Shown here: piece by piece, positions 9,402 to 18,859 of the stretch | Layout: every line of letters starts with the position of its first letter | How positions within the stretch are numbered: the stretch's first letter is position 1 | Assembly (NCBI GenBank): GCA_003427395.1 | Contig: BFEA01000183.1 | Location: 901,211 to 924,690, forward strand | DNA: 23,480 nucleotides | Source of the DNA: Chara braunii | Lineage: Eukaryota; Streptophyta; Charophyceae; Charales; Characeae | Reading direction: 5' to 3' | Translations under genes and position numbers: made by a program | Notes under the pieces: model-generated | The model's database searches: none | Told to the model about the DNA's origin: nothing | The model's input: the letters and a program-made list of their open reading frames with translations, nothing else

Positions 9402-10400
9402 TCATCTTCAACTCGCTTCCAATCTTGGTGATGCTAAGCCTATAGAAAAACAACCTTGAAAAAACACCAGAAAAAAACCGCGCTCGCCATACTAGCAGCT
9501 CTCAAGACGGAGAAGGCCGGAGTCGTTTGCCGGATAGAAGCACTCACCTGGACGAAGGATGCACCCTAGCTGCTGCCTTCTCTGCTTCTCACCGGTGAAA
9601 TTTTTAAAGGCAAAGCCTTTCTCTTTTTTCTTCTGCCTTTCACATTTCTGCAAAGCTGGAAGCTCTATCCTATTCACAGCAAGCCTACATGCTATATAGT
9701 ATATACTGATTAGTGACTGTGGTTGACAGGAGGTCCAAACGGACAATGACTAGGTTTCTTTCTCAAAAGTTAAAACCCAAACACAGTGCTACCTGTAGTC
9801 ATCCTTACCGAAGACTCTAGTTTACTTTCTGCAACCTTGGCGGATACGTAACAACTGTCAGGTTTCCCTACCAAACCTAGAGGCAGTCCACTTCCAGTGT
9901 GTGTCACCCGGATGGCAGTTATGGTCAGAATAAGGGCCAGGAAAAACGGTTGCTATGTCCATTGTCCATCCTTAGGAAGCATGAACCCAGTCATATAAGT
10001 TGCCAGTCTCATGCCAGCATAACACGAACATAGCATCGGTGAGCTGTGCTCTAATGGTCCCAGTGCGTGCTTGACCTTATTCTTGAACCACCCAATCTGT
10101 ATTGTTAGGGATGGGACCAACTGATACTATATTTGTCCAGTGGTACAATGTTTGTGCCAATTACCCCATCAAGCATTATGGACAGGGTCACACCTCACTC
10201 AGTCATCACCACCTGTGATGGCCCCCACTTTTTTTCAGCCGGTGGCTAGCAGGCTGGAGATAGCCTGAGATAGGCCTGGTGAGGAAGTGTGAGTTTTGCC
10301 TCCCTGCCTGGCAAAAACAACATCGGGGACCAGCTTGGCAAAATTCTGGCAGGCTTGGCGAGGCAAAGACATGATTGGTACCACAAAGCTCACTACATTG
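9402..10400. other. Anonymous intergenic DNA
   Basis: About 1 kb with no recognisable gene. A short minus-strand frame (9492-9746) contains a possible exon ending in a good donor (CAG/GTGAGT, read on the minus strand at 9541-9550), but no domain. A minus-strand frame at 10235-10507 is also unrecognised. Confidence 0.5.
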
Positions 10401-10499
10401 ACAATAGTAAACTCTTTCCTGGAGGTAGTTAGAGGTGGTTCAAACACATCTGCAGACTGTTGATGGTTCAGCCTCCTGATGACCTGATAAAAGTCCAAG

Positions 10500-10860
10500 A
10501 AAGGCAACTGTTATACCGCATCAAACGCAGGGACGCAGCCATTCGGGTAGCATGCTTTATATTCTAGACAGTAAGCTTGGCAAAGGTCGTATGAAGTGGG
10601 GCATGGGCAGCATTCTGGATGGTAGTGTTCAAAGCCAACACTCTCCCACGCACCACACGCAACCCACTCACACGTGCACTCACACCCGTGTTGGCTGAAG
10701 ACCTTACTGATACCGACTGGGTGGATCCAACTCACTATCTCAGTTAGATGGCACCAAGAGTGCCACAGGCGGCGGGCCATGGGGATTGAACCCACAACCT
10801 CTTGAATGCCACTTGTGTGTTGAGCTAGGACGCTGGATGGCGCCCAGATTCTTCTATCGC
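10500..10860 (-). mobile_element. Probable tRNA-derived SINE
   Basis: Read on the minus strand, a tRNA-like head starts near 10855. It has an A-box-like TAGCTCAACACAC (starting at 10827) and, about 34 bases further, GAGGTTGTGGGTTCAATCCCC (10781-10800), which contains a good B box (GGTTCAATCCC). Spacing and the variable-loop/T-arm look fit an RNA polymerase III promoter. The sequence does not close into a proper tRNA acceptor stem, and an unrelated body follows, as in SINEs. The 3' end of the body and any target duplication are not visible; the boundary at 10500 is a guess. A 130-codon frame over the same stretch (10511-10903) is probably coincidental. Confidence 0.5.
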
Positions 10861-10903
10861 ATAACAAAAAAGAGAAAATAAAAAACTGAAAAAAGAGTAG
10901 CAA

Positions 10904-12009
10904 GTTACTGAGGGTTATACCACCTCACACGCCGCCAGGAAAAAGGGCATTTCAAGCTCTAAACTACTAGCGGTGTATCTACCCATGTTCTACCAGAAGA
11001 TTCATGCTCATTTTCACATTTGGTCAGTAGTGGAGCAAGGCCGTCTATCTCCACAACTCTCGTGGCAATGGTAAGTACACTTTTTCTTCTTTTTTTTCGG
11101 AAAGTCAATACCTACGTTTTTTTCCTTTCTTTTCTTTAGTAAGCCCTGCCAATGAGGCAGAGCAAAAGATTTCGTTACTTGGCGTACTAAACAGCAGAAT
11201 GCTTCGATACTGTATTTCTGTGAAGATGAAGTAGAAGAGAAAAAGAACGAAAGCGGAAAGGACCTAGACCCAAATCGCCTGCCCACACCCATATCGCCCG
11301 CCCCCAGTTTGCAACGGGAAAAAACTTTATCCCTCAAAAGGGAAACAATGGACGGCGCCCTATACTAAATTACAACGACCTTGACAAGCTTACCTGCCCT
11401 ACGACCGGTCTTAGGGACGATTGCGACCGGATCCTATTTTCTGCTGTCGAAGACCCCAAACGAACCCATCATAGCAAAGTTGTACTGCACGACCTTACCA
11501 AAAATAGAAAGAAATGAAACAACGAAAATGAAACCCACACAAGCGCACCCTCCTGGCTGCGAACAGGATGTCACTCGCCTGATTAGCCGCTAATCATACA
11601 CCCGCGAAGTATGGTTATGCGACTGATGTGGGTGGAGGAAGTGAAGTGAAGAGAGTGAGGGTACAATGTGCCCGAAGGGAGGTAGAGTGATTGGTGGAAA
11701 GAACCCCCACTGGTGCGTGGGAACTTCGGGAGTGATCAGGATGGGTTGGCTCGTGATGAGCGACCGTTGCTGGCAACACTACACAACTTGTGGTTCTCCT
11801 CTTGTTCTTCTTCTCCCTGTTCTTTCTTTATTCGCTCATGCTTGTGGTATAGTTGAAGTCCTCAAGTTCCATGCTCGCCGTCACACTGCATTGAAAACAC
11901 TGGCTTCTTCAAGTGCATCGCCTGCAGGTCTATGTCAAAACTCTTTACACTGTGTGTGGGACTGGGTTTGGTGCAAGGCATTTGGGCTAGAGATTGACTG
12001 GCTTCATAC
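10904..12009. other. Anonymous intergenic DNA
   Basis: No supported gene. At 11071-11139 a 69-bp plus-strand segment has a consensus donor (GTAAGT) and a strong polypyrimidine tract ending in TTTAG, like a short intron, but the flanks do not give a convincing coding exon. Short frames at 11381-11593 (plus), 11014-11337 (minus) and 11666-12142 (plus, running into the CA repeat) have no recognisable content. Confidence 0.5.
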
Positions 12010-12124
12010 CCACACACACACACACACACACACGCCCGCCCGCCCGCTCGTGCACGCACACGCACACGCACACACACACTCACACGCACACACACACGCA
12101 CACGCACACACACACACACACACA
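12010..12124. repeat. (CA)n microsatellite with interruptions
   Basis: Pure CA at 12010-12032, then CCCG-type units (GCCCGCCCGCCCGC), then CA interspersed with CG and CT up to 12124. The frames over it translate to His-Thr repeats and are not genes. Confidence 0.97.
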
Positions 12125-12530
12125 ATCAATTTTTATGTTTGACTGTCTTTCTTTTGTTGTTTATCCTTCCTCCCAGTACTTTTTGTCTGCCCAACTGAGC
12201 ACATCTAAGCAGTGCCAAACAGTCAGTCATTCCTTGTCTGGAGTAGCTGCAACACTCTTAGGGGCGGGATGTCTGTCTGGCTTGCGAGTAACGACGGGTG
12301 TTCGTCAAGTGGCCTCCCTGGCTCAGTGGGTGGTGGAACCAACAGTCTGCAGGGTTTACCCGTGATGTGAGTAGGTGATGTGCCCCTTTGCTCCTTGTTG
12401 GATGTGTAGACTGCCTTGTTTGCACTCCGCCGTTGCCTTGCTGCCTGTCCTGCTTGCATCACATGTCGTCCTCTCCAAGCTGCTGTGGTTCACTGTGTGC
12501 AATGGTTGCGGTGTTGGTCTTGCCCCCCCC
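12125..12530. other. Spacer with a weak tRNA-like promoter
   Basis: About 400 bp between two microsatellites. It holds TGGCTCAGTGGG at 12319-12330, matching an A box perfectly, followed by GGGTTTACCC at 12352-12361, a weak B-box-like match. This may be a second decayed SINE head on the plus strand. No ORF of interest. Confidence 0.35.
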
Positions 12531-12617
12531 CCGACTCTCTCTCTTTCTCTCTCTCACACACACACACACAGTCACACACGGGGAGAGGAGGGAATTAGCG
12601 GTGGGGGTATTTGCCTG

Positions 12618-12670
<53 letters not shown>
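12531..12670. repeat. Compound (TC)n(AC)n microsatellites next to the gap
   Basis: Two successive TC-then-AC tracts: 12534-12570, with an AC part ending in GTCACACACGG, and 12620-12670. The second runs straight into the N gap, so its length is unknown. Confidence 0.95.
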
Positions 12671-12803
12671 NNNNNNNNNNNNNNNNNNNNNNNNNNNNNN
12701 NNNNNNNNNNNNNNNNNNNNNNNNNNNNNNNNNNNNNNNNNNNNNNNNNNNNNNNNNNNNNNNNNNNNNNNNNNNNNNNNNNNNNNNNNNNNNNNNNNNN
12801 NNN
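12671..12803. other. Assembly gap (133 N)
   Basis: A run of N. It starts inside an AC microsatellite, so the gap was most likely caused by the simple repeat. Its true size may differ from the number of N. Confidence 1.
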
Positions 12804-14017
12804 TCAACACTCACTCACAAGAACTCCCGTACACGCCCGTACATGCACAGAAGGAAGGGGAGAGGTAGTGGAGGGTCACACCGCCCAGAAAGGAAAACGC
12901 AGCGAAAGACTCAGAGAAGCGAAGTGACAGAATGCACAATTCAGTGAATTCTCTCCACAAAAATCCCAACAATCATTCATAGAAGACAACCGAGTGATCA
13001 CAGCCAGAATCAATGAAGAGATGACAACTCAAACACAATATTACAACTGTTTATTAAACTCAGAGCATCGTTCAACTGAAATGACCTCAGTACCCTGCTG
13101 CGCCACCCTCAGAGGGGTAGCGCCTCAACCCCACCCCCCAGAACAACTAAAAATAGCACCGAAACCCTAGGTAACACCCAACGCCACCCTGACATCCAAC
13201 TCAGTGACCTGCGCCAAAGTGAAACAGGCTCCCAGAGCCAATCGCCACCCAAATGATGAAGAAGAAACTCAGCGCCAACAGTCCCTAATGAAGATGAAGT
13301 CCAGACGATGATATCTCTGAGAAGATGCAGCTATAGTTGCATCGCCACTGGGACCCTACTCCTAAGGAGGGTCAGAAATGCACCACGTGCTCCAACGCAT
13401 CAGACCTCTGATAGCCCAAACCGCCTTGACTTCCAAAGAGTCAGAGCGGACAGCGTTGACCCCAGTCTGGTCAGCGCTCCGTAGGTCTGGCTATGTCCGC
13501 CGTCTCCACCACCGGAATCAGCAACCACGACCTGGTATCGTGTGCGCAGCAACTTCCACCACGAAGTGTCAACTGCCAAAAACCCAGGACCGATGTCCCC
13601 ATCCTATCTATATACTCTACTACTAGCCTAGACTGACCTAGACCGGACTGACTGACCGACCGGTACCGTTTCTGTTTCGGCCTCTAGGGCCTCTCCCTAC
13701 CCGGCTATAGGCTATAGGACCGTCTATCCGCGTAGGCCCATAGGGCCTGTCTATCCTAGGGGTAGCCCGGGTCTGCTATTCGCAGTTAGGGTAGCTGTAG
13801 GAAATTCGAGTTAGTATTGGGCCCATATTTCCTATATTTACAAATATGTCCCTCACGAATTTTTCCTTACAGGTAGGTCTCTCGGTTAGCCCTCAGCCAA
13901 ACAAAATTACGAATCTGTCCCTACCTATGGTACAGCCTCGTTTGAGAGAGGCTACAGGCAACCTGGAACCAGCAAGTCATTGCAGACCTACCCTCTCCCG
14001 AAGCGAGGACCTCCGAG
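12804..14017 (-). other. Probable 3' UTR/LTR region of gypsy-1
   Basis: About 1.2 kb directly after the gypsy-1 pol stop in minus orientation, with no credible gene. On the minus strand AATAAA occurs at 13055-13050, a candidate polyadenylation signal of the kind found in LTR R regions. A near-palindrome ATGCAGCTATAGTTGCAT lies at 13325-13342, and short tandem GGCTATA units near 13702. LTR ends (TG...CA), a polypurine tract and a second LTR copy could not be fixed, so the LTR assignment is by position only. A short plus frame at 13378-13626 is not convincing. Confidence 0.35.
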
Positions 14018-14713
14018 CTAGGGGCGCAGGGGTGCAGAGCGTCGAAGGTGTTCTCCCCTTTGCGCAGCCTCATATTTGAGGATAACAAACTTTGCTGTTT
14101 TCAGAAGCTCCTTGCGAGTAAACCAGCGATCCTCAGTATGGGGCTGGTAGAGAAACTTCACAAGGTACTCCTTACCCGGTCCTGTACCATACTCATCCTC
14201 AACTTTTTCCACCTCATATCCCTTCCCAGGGATCGGGGGACCAAATTGAGGAGGCCTGTCTGGAAATGCATCAGCTGGGACAAACGGCAACAACTTGGAT
14301 GCATGAAAGACAGGGTAGGTTTGTCGATGCAGTGGGATATCCACGTGATAAGATGGCCCGAAAGGGTCATCTCCCACTGTGTCTAAAACCTGCCATGGAC
14401 CCATATAACGCGGCAATAACTTGGGCAAAATATCCTCTTCCCGCGATAGCTCAGAACTGAGTACCCAGACCCAGTCACCAGCGCGAATGGGGGATGGTCG
14501 ACGATGCTTGTTAGCCTGCTGTATCATAGCCTTTTGGGCTTTGAGCAGGTTAACTCTGGCTCGTTCGATATCCCTCTCGTACTGTCTGGTGAACGCTGTA
14601 GTCCCAGGAGTCAGTCTAGGTGTAGCCTTGTCGATGATGTCATCGAGAGGCTGTCGAGGCTCACGTCCCCAGTGCAACCAATACGGGGGTGAACCCTGTG
14701 GAGGAGTGTACAA
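14018..14713 (-). pseudogene. Gypsy-1 integrase C-terminus with chromodomain-like end
   Basis: An uninterrupted 231-codon fragment. It starts inside the integrase core tail (GSPPYWLHWGREPRQPLDD), continues through a helical segment and the KHRRPSPIRAGDWVWV strand, then a GPY/F-type motif (PRYMGPWQV), and VFHASKLLPFVP. The last 90 residues have the chromodomain pattern YEVEKVEDEYG...KEYLVKFLYQPHTEDRWFTRKEL; chromodomains of this kind direct integration to marked chromatin. The true N-terminus is in another frame upstream, so the Met at 14713 is not a real start. The stop at 14018 looks natural. Confidence 0.85.
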
Positions 14714-15210
14714 ATAAGGTGTACACTAGCTGTGCCCGTCCTAGATGGAGATCCCAATCCTGCTGATCATGGCTGATCATAGGACGCAGCAACTGGAAAA
14801 GAATCTGGTTCATCACTTCAGCCTGCCCATTGGCTTCAGGATGATGATCAAATGTCATATCCAGTCTGAAATGAAGGTAGTCCTTTGCAATAGGACTGTC
14901 ATTCATTACTGCAAAACCGCAGGTCTCTGTCAACGATAATAGAGGTGGGTGGTCCATGGTGGGTAACCCACATGTCAGCAAAGGCCGCCTGCACGGCCGA
15001 GACTCTGGCTTCCTCTGGCAAAGGAACAAGCTCTGCGTACTTGGAGAACCTGTCCACACACACCATGACCTGACGCATACCGCGAGGAACGGTCCTCCCC
15101 AGGTTAGTGAAATCAATAACCATTGACTGTGCTGGTGCATCAGGGATGGGAAGTGGTTGCAGCAGTGTGGCGGACCCACTAGGTGTGGTGCTCCGCCTGG
15201 GACGGAGATG
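14690..15210 (-). pseudogene. Gypsy-1 integrase core (broken)
   Basis: Retroviral-type integrase core (rve) that joins element DNA to the host genome. I see LLQPLPIPDAPAQSMVIDF with the first catalytic Asp, the segment VCVDRFSKYAELVPL, then IIVDRDLRF with the second Asp, and HHPEANGQAEVMNQ with the Glu. The D, D and E are thus all present. They lie in two frames: up to about 14900 in the first (TGA at 14899-14901, where the family has Trp before QSYCKG), then the second from about 14875 to 14690. A further shift near 14690 joins to the C-terminal part. The N-terminal HHCC zinc domain is absent. Confidence 0.85.
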
Positions 15211-15417
15211 GAGATGGAGGAAGAAGGGGAGCGAGATGGCACAACTCAGCTCCCGCGCCAGACTCCAACGCACGTACTAGAAATTGTGCGAATGCAAAAT
15301 GAAATCGGAAAACAGACAACAGTTGGGGTATACCCCAGCAGACTGACGGGACTGGACTGGACTGGCTGGTACTGACAGAGGTACCGGCCTGGACTGGACT
15401 GCCCCGAATAGAACACA

Positions 15418-15456
15418 GGCCTGTGAGAACAGGCCAAGGGGCTGGTCTCACAGGCC
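15418..15456. repeat. Short hairpin, 15-bp arms
   Basis: GGCCTGTGAGAACAG (15418-15432) pairs with CTGGTCTCACAGGCC (15442-15456) at 14 of 15 positions, with a 9-base loop. It lies in the non-coding flank between the two gypsy elements. Confidence 0.75.
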
Positions 15457-15671
15457 AACCAGAGGTTCGTTACACGATCCTCAGCCTGTGATGAATCGCC
15501 TAGATACAAGCACGCTTCCGCCAAGAAGCGGAACTCTACCAAAGAAAAAGAAAACCTGAGTAGTTTAGGATGAGGAGCAAGCTCCATGCTGAGTCCATGC
15601 GATGCAACCTAGGATAGAAAATGTCACAAAAACAACAATGTCGCAACTAACAGCCTAAGTGAAAGCAAAAG

Positions 15672-15847
15672 CAACTAACTAGCATACATGTCCTAGGAAA
15701 GCAGAAAGTAATGGCAGCTAGGTCCTAGAATGTTGGAGGCAGTAGCCTCACTCTAGAAACAACTGACTAGTGTATAAGTCCTAAGAACAACAAAAGCAGA
15801 ACCACTAAATCCTAGAAATGTCAGAGGCAGTAGCCTCAGTCTAAGAG
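15672..15847. repeat. Diverged 88-bp tandem duplication
   Basis: Unit 1 (15672-15759) and unit 2 (15760-15847) align in order: CAACTAACTAG/CAACTGACTAG, GTCCTA, CCTAGAA, and GGAGGCAGTAGCCTCA/AGAGGCAGTAGCCTCA. Each unit contains the small palindrome GAGGCAGTAGCCTC. A partial third copy may precede it (CAACTAACAGCCTAAG near 15643). Confidence 0.75.
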
Positions 15848-16586
15848 CAACAAAGCAACAACAAGACAATCATATGTCACAGGAGAAGTGTGTCGCAAAC
15901 CAAAGGTTGGGATGGTCTCTGAGGGTGGCGAATGAAGCCTAGGGGTCGATAACTCCTAAGGGCATCCACACATAGTGACAGGGGGAACACATGTCATCAG
16001 GCTCAATGAGGGTAGGGAACTGGGAACGAACAGAACCAATGAACCTAANAGATAGACCATCAGGGGCGGGTAATGCTCGACTAAGGGGTGACCGCTATGG
16101 AGGGTCGACCATGCAAGGGAACAAGGGAGCCTGGTATACTGGGCGCACCTAGATGAAGCATGCAAGGATGCCTAACTAGGGCGTGAGGGATGGCAGAGGG
16201 TAGAAAGGTGATGAGTAAGGGAATCATGCAAATGACTCCTAAAGTGAGGAAAGTCGGAGCTAGATCCGTAAGCTGGGAAGCAAGGGCAACGCTAAAGTCC
16301 CGATGCCTATGCGTATACCAAGGGAGAGCCAACTCAGAGGAACCCGGCGAAAGGAGACCATCATGCCACACAACCAGGGTACTGTACAGGGTAAAGTGGT
16401 AAGAGAGTGATGGCGTCTGAAGTAGGCAGAGCTGATCGTGATGAAGTCCATGAAGCTGCCGATGACGTCCACGATGAGAAGTCCGGAATGCCGTCGAGGA
16501 AGAGCCGCAACGTCGATGAGCTGAAGTAGCAAAACTGGTGTGGATGGAGTACTGAGTAGTCAAAGACGTGGGAAGATAAGTCAGAG

Positions 16587-16787
16587 TCAATCTTCGTATC
16601 GAGTAGGCCGACGACCAGTGCGCTGTGGACGCTCAGAAGCATCCGACTGCTGCTGAAGGTCTGCCTCAGAAGGGGCAGGCTCGACTTCAGCGGTCTCCTC
16701 AGCCGAGGGGGAAGTAGGAGGGTCAGTGGATTGCGAGGGAGCAGTCGACCCAGCACGACGAGCACGATCATAGGCACGCACCAACAT
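16587..16787 (-). pseudogene. Gypsy-2 pol C-terminal tail
   Basis: A 66-codon piece in the frame next to the chromodomain: MLVRAYDRARRAGSTAPSQ, an acidic Ser/Pro/Glu segment, and the basic end RTGRRPTRYED before a TGA at 16587. Tails of this kind follow the chromodomain in many chromoviruses. A short frameshift near 16790 separates it from EHLKAR. The TGA is probably the genuine end of gag-pol, since no conserved protein follows. Confidence 0.7.
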
Positions 16788-16789
16788 GC

Positions 16790-18299
16790 GAGCGTGCTTT
16801 CAAGTGCTCGAAGGGCTCTTAAGTAGCCTCCTCATCAGGGTAACCCTCCCAACGTACGAGATACTCGATGTGAGGAGGGTTGTCGTCGGTGACTCGGTGA
16901 CCAATGATGTCTGAAACGAGGAACTCCTCGTGGCCGTCCACCATGATGGGTGGAGGACGCTCGTATGGTCGTCCAACGAAATGCTCAGACGGTCTACGGT
17001 AAGGACGTAGTAACGAGACGTGGTAAACATCGTGCACGCGAGCCTGGCGTAGGTAGTCGGGCAGCTTCACACGAAAGTTGACGGGGTTAGAAGCCGTATT
17101 AGAACTGACGGCCTCGAGAATGCGGCATGGGCCAAAAGCGACGTCGAAACTTGCGAAGCGTGTGCGCTTCGAGCTGTAAGTGGTGGGCGTCGATAAACGC
17201 ATCATCACCGACTTTGCATGGATGATCCATCCTCGATCGGTTCGCACGTGCTGGCATGCAAGTCTGAGAAGCGACTATGTGCTCATGCGTGGTCTTCATG
17301 ATCGACGTCATGTGTGCAACCGAATCATCCAGCGCGGGACAACTCGTGTCGGGGTGCATCTGTGACGGTCGAAGGAAGTCCTCGGGAACACGAGGGTGAT
17401 AGCTGAGGTCGCAATAGTAAGGCGACATCCCCGTGGCTGGCGAGACGGCGTGGTTGTAGGCTATCTCCGCGTGGGCAAGATGGAGATCCCACTGTTGGCC
17501 GTCACGAACAATCTTTCGGAGAATATCTCCGAGAGTCCTGTTCGTGATCTCGGTCTGACCATTGGTTTGGGGATGGTAAGATGAGGAGAAGTGGAGCTGA
17601 GTGCCGTAAACCTCGTGGAGTTGTTGCCAAAATCGGCTGGTAAAGCGCGGGTCACGGTCAGATATGATGCTCAGAGGTAAGTCGTGGTTACGCACGACTC
17701 GGTCAAACACGATGTCGGCGACCTCACGTGCACTGATGGCATAGCGGCACAGAACAAAGCGTGCACGCTTCGTGAAGCGGTCGACGACGACCATGATAGC
17801 ATCATGACCGTAGGGGGTCGGAGGACGAAGAGGACCGATAAAGTCCATTGAGATGGACTGCCAACGACCCTTAGGGATAGGAATAGGCTGGAGCTAACCA
17901 TAAGGCAAGTGGTTCGCACTGTTCACCTCCTGATAGGTGGGACACTCTGCGACGTAGTCCTTCACAAAGTCCTTGCGCTTCGGCCAGACGTACAGGCGGC
18001 TCACACGAGTCAATGTCTTGTGGAAGCCCATATGACCGACGACTTTCTGGTCATGGAACTCTGCTACTGCCCGGACACGTAGTTGTCCGGTGGAGGAAAC
18101 GCAAATATAGGCCTCTCTGGTGCCCTGTGAACCGTGCCAGTACACAAGACCTTGTCCCTAAGAGAGTAGTTTGAGACGGTCTTGCCACTCCGAAGGGTCG
18201 CGTGGATGTCGCGATAGTCGAGGCAGTGGTAGTACTGAGTGCGAAACTCGTCGATCACCGAGTGGTGGACGGAGGTGACCGAGATGGAAGGGAGATGGA
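16790..18299 (-). pseudogene. Gypsy-2 integrase with chromodomain
   Basis: The zinc domain shows EFHDQKVVGHMGFHKTL and then AECPTYQEV: the His pair is present, but the second Cys of C-x2-C is Tyr. A frameshift lies near 18120 upstream. After a TAG at 17894 comes the core (17848 to about 17400): SISMDFIGPL (Asp at 17845-17843), IISDRDPRFTSRFW and HPQTNGQTEITNRTL. The D-D-E triad is intact in one 249-codon stretch. A frameshift near 17165 leads to the C-terminal barrel (GPCRILEAV, RQARVHDVYHVSLLRPY) and the chromodomain (EEFLVSDIIGHR...IEYLVRWEGYPDEEAT). The TAA at 16819 stands where chromodomains have the Trp of the aromatic cage, before EPFEHL. Confidence 0.92.
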
Positions 18300-18859
18300 T
18301 CTGCTCCTAATCATGGTCAGGGCGCCGGGATAAGGCATCCGCGACCCGATTAGTCTCATCCTTGATGTGCTCAGTGGTGAAACTAAACTCGGATAGGTCG
18401 CACCACCAACGAGCCTGTCGAGGAGTGAGCTTCGGTTTTGTCAGAAAAGCCTGGACAACAGAGTTGTCTGTGCGCACCATGAATGGTGCCCCGTGCAGGT
18501 AGTGACGCTAGTGCCGAGCGGCATAATTTGCTGAGTAAAAGTCACGTTCATCAGCGGTGTAGTTTATCTCAGCGGGAAGGAGCTGATGGGAGTAAAAGGC
18601 TATCGGAAAATCACCTGAGCGAGACTCGACAGTGCCGTCCTCAGCGATGGTAGGAGAATGGTCAATAGAAGGTTCGTCAGTAGCTGGACGAGTAGGCGTC
18701 AGGCGGGAGGCAGTGGTAGGGGTAGGGGGTGGGAAGCGAGGAATACGAGGATGAGAGGAATCAGGAGAGGAGGGGAAAATCTGAGAAAGCACTGCTCCTA
18801 TAGCAAAGTCTGACGCATCGGTGGTAAGGAAAAAAGGGCGATCAAAATCGGGTAGGTGA
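18300..18859 (-). pseudogene. Gypsy-2 RNase H with a long internal insertion
   Basis: RNase H (RT_RNaseH type) that removes template RNA. It begins FFLTTDASDFAIGAVLSQ (first catalytic Asp) and resumes with PIAFYSHQLLPAEINYTADERDF, RHYLHGAPFMVRTDN and IKDETNRVADALSRRPDHD, the usual end. Between LSQ and PIAFYS there are about 58 residues rich in Pro, Ser and Thr (18607-18780), where this family usually has only a few. The frame is continuous with RT. Stops are TAG at 18508 (before RHYL, where Trp is usual) and TAG at 18307 (D-stop-EQIH, Gln-compatible). Confidence 0.88.

Larger units (their letters stand above)
14018..15210 (-). mobile_element. Gypsy-1: truncated Ty3/gypsy chromovirus-like element
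   Basis: Only the distal part of pol is present, on the minus strand: integrase core, C-terminal domain and a chromodomain-like end. RT, RNase H and protease are missing. The integrase match begins abruptly near 15210 with GSATLLQPLPIP, without the expected His/Cys zinc domain. Its protein differs from gypsy-2 next door (FTNLG versus FIGPL after the first catalytic Asp; a different chromodomain), so it is a separate family, not a duplicate. The remaining coding sequence has two frameshifts and a TGA in 1.2 kb. Confidence 0.85.
15211..16586 (-). other. Non-coding 3' flank of gypsy-2 (UTR/LTR candidate)
   Basis: About 1.4 kb between the gypsy-2 stop (16587) and the start of the gypsy-1 integrase match. 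No gene is seen; the minus-strand frames at 15246-15587 and 16081-16590 have no domain. It contains GGACTGGACT repeats (15350-15400), a hairpin (15418-15456) and an 88-bp tandem duplication (15672-15847). It is the expected place of gypsy-2's 3' LTR, but I could not match it to the 500 bp upstream of gag, so the LTR call is unproven. One N lies at 16049. Confidence 0.4.

Noticed and set aside
10511-10903. 130-codon Cys-rich minus-strand ORF as a small secreted protein
   Set aside because: It coincides with the tRNA-like SINE candidate, its hydrophobic start comes from the A/T-rich flank, and no signal cleavage or Cys pattern of a known family is seen.
11862-12900. ORFs over the CA microsatellites and the N gap
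   Set aside because: They translate as His-Thr or Val-Cys repeats and runs of X; artefacts of simple repeats.
15211-16586. Confident 3' LTR of gypsy-2
   Set aside because: No matching copy was found in 22976-23480, and no TG...CA ends or target duplication could be fixed by eye.
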